5,147 nucleotides of DNA, taken from assembly GCA_020426065.1 (NCBI GenBank), contig JAGQQT010000330.1, forward strand, positions 1-5,147. The letters run 5' to 3'. The stretch is from Planctomycetaceae bacterium. GTDB lineage: Bacteria > Planctomycetota > Planctomycetia > Planctomycetales > Planctomycetaceae. The notes beneath the pieces were generated by a model. That model saw only the letters and a list, made by a program, of their open reading frames with translations. It was not told where the DNA came from and searched no databases. Both the position numbers and the translations under genes were made by a program. Position 1 is the first letter of the stretch, and each line of letters begins with the position of its first letter. Of this stretch, positions 4,677-5,147 are shown in pieces.

Positions 4677-5147
4677 ATGAAATCGGACTGGCTTTTCACT
4701 GACCCGCCCAACGCTGCTGCCCTGACCACAACGTTCGTCCTGGACGGTTCACCCATTCTGCGTGTGTATCATGATTACGATGCCACCTGGCAGTTTCATG
4801 GGTCACCAGATGATCCCGCTACCGAGGACGTGGCCCGCGTTGTGTCTCTGCAAAGCATGATCTCCCGTGATGAAAGTCTGGCGGAGTTACATGATCTGCC
4901 TTATGGCTGGCGGGCATTCCGTTCCACCGTCACCAGTCGCTGGAAACGGGAGAAGAACCATCCATTCCCCACTTTTGAAGAAGATGGCTACTATCTGGAA
5001 GATGCGGTCTGGATGTCGGCATACCGTGATGACGTCAATCCACCTCCAGAGGAAATCCGAGACAACCTGCCTGTGGGAGCTTATGTCAAACTGCTCTTCC
5101 GGTTTGCCGCTGAAAATGCTGATCGCCAGGACGGCCAGACAGAACGG
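4677..5147 (+). CDS. DUF2185/Imm33-like protein of unknown function (partial, C-terminus off the right edge)
   Basis: The frame is open for 157 codons from an ATG with a good Shine-Dalgarno to the window end. Residues 21-81 (VLDGSPILRV, then WQFHG, VVSLQSMISRDESL and LPYGWRAFR) follow, by my reading, the pattern of the DUF2185 / Imm33-type family. That pattern is a G-x-P-V/I strand, a W-x-F followed by Gly, a 'sl..i...D.si' helix, then a Pro-x-Gly turn and a basic residue. Residues 96-157 include DGYYLEDAVWMSAYRDDVNP (103-122) and VGAYVKLLFRFA (132-143), a second globular part. This second part may resemble DUF2314-like proteins, but that is a weak guess. There is no signal peptide or membrane segment, so it is probably cytoplasmic. 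Some family members are proposed immunity proteins of polymorphic toxin systems, but no toxin gene is visible here. The family assignment is from memory of motifs. Confidence 0.75.
   Translation, partial: MKSDWLFTDPPNAAALTTTFVLDGSPILRVYHDYDATWQFHGSPDDPATEDVARVVSLQSMISRDESLAELHDLPYGWRAFRSTVTSRWKREKNHPFPTFEEDGYYLEDAVWMSAYRDDVNPPPEEIRDNLPVGAYVKLLFRFAAENADRQDGQTER

Noticed and set aside
4544..4756. 70-residue minus-strand ORF overlapping the start of the right-edge gene
   Set aside because: It is antisense to a frame with a good Shine-Dalgarno and a family-like protein pattern.

Overview
The window looks like chromosomal DNA from a planctomycete, probably a Gimesia- or Rubinisphaera-like member of the Planctomycetales. 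This rests on gene style rather than a marker gene. There is a large MMPL-type RND protein whose first half carries a GAIHL motif, a stand-alone GroES-like protein with an acidic tail, and a very small lipoprotein ending in an ARSIERNLGIE-type motif. Intergenic gaps are wide and no long operon is visible. The genus is an inference.

Layout, left to right. (1) Positions 1-106, minus strand: the start of a small alanine-rich protein that runs off the left edge, with a strong AGGAGG ribosome binding site. (2) About 117-728: a gene-poor divergent region. It holds an unusual series of inverted repeats at 302-323, 380-416, 431-459, 477-489 and 495-519. It may carry operators or a structured, possibly minus-strand, RNA. 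(3) 729-3575, plus strand: a complete 948-residue RND/MMPL exporter with twelve predicted membrane helices. Its ribosome binding site lies in a short perfect hairpin. (4) 3725-4093, plus strand: a GroES-family co-chaperonin with no groEL beside it. (5) 4183-4476, minus strand: a 97-residue lipoprotein convergent with the GroES gene. (6) 4477-4676: a divergent region with a G-rich tract and a dyad. (7) 4677-5147, plus strand: the first 157 codons of a gene cut by the right edge, whose N-terminal half resembles the DUF2185/Imm33-type fold family.

Nothing in the sequence ties these genes into one pathway. The exporter and GroES genes point the same way but are 149 bases apart, so co-transcription is possible but unproven. 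The other genes are oriented so that each needs its own promoter. No tRNA, rRNA, CRISPR array, intact insertion sequence or integrase was seen. The parts most worth following up are the repeat-rich region at 300-520, the orphan GroES with its acidic tail, and the two edge-truncated genes.
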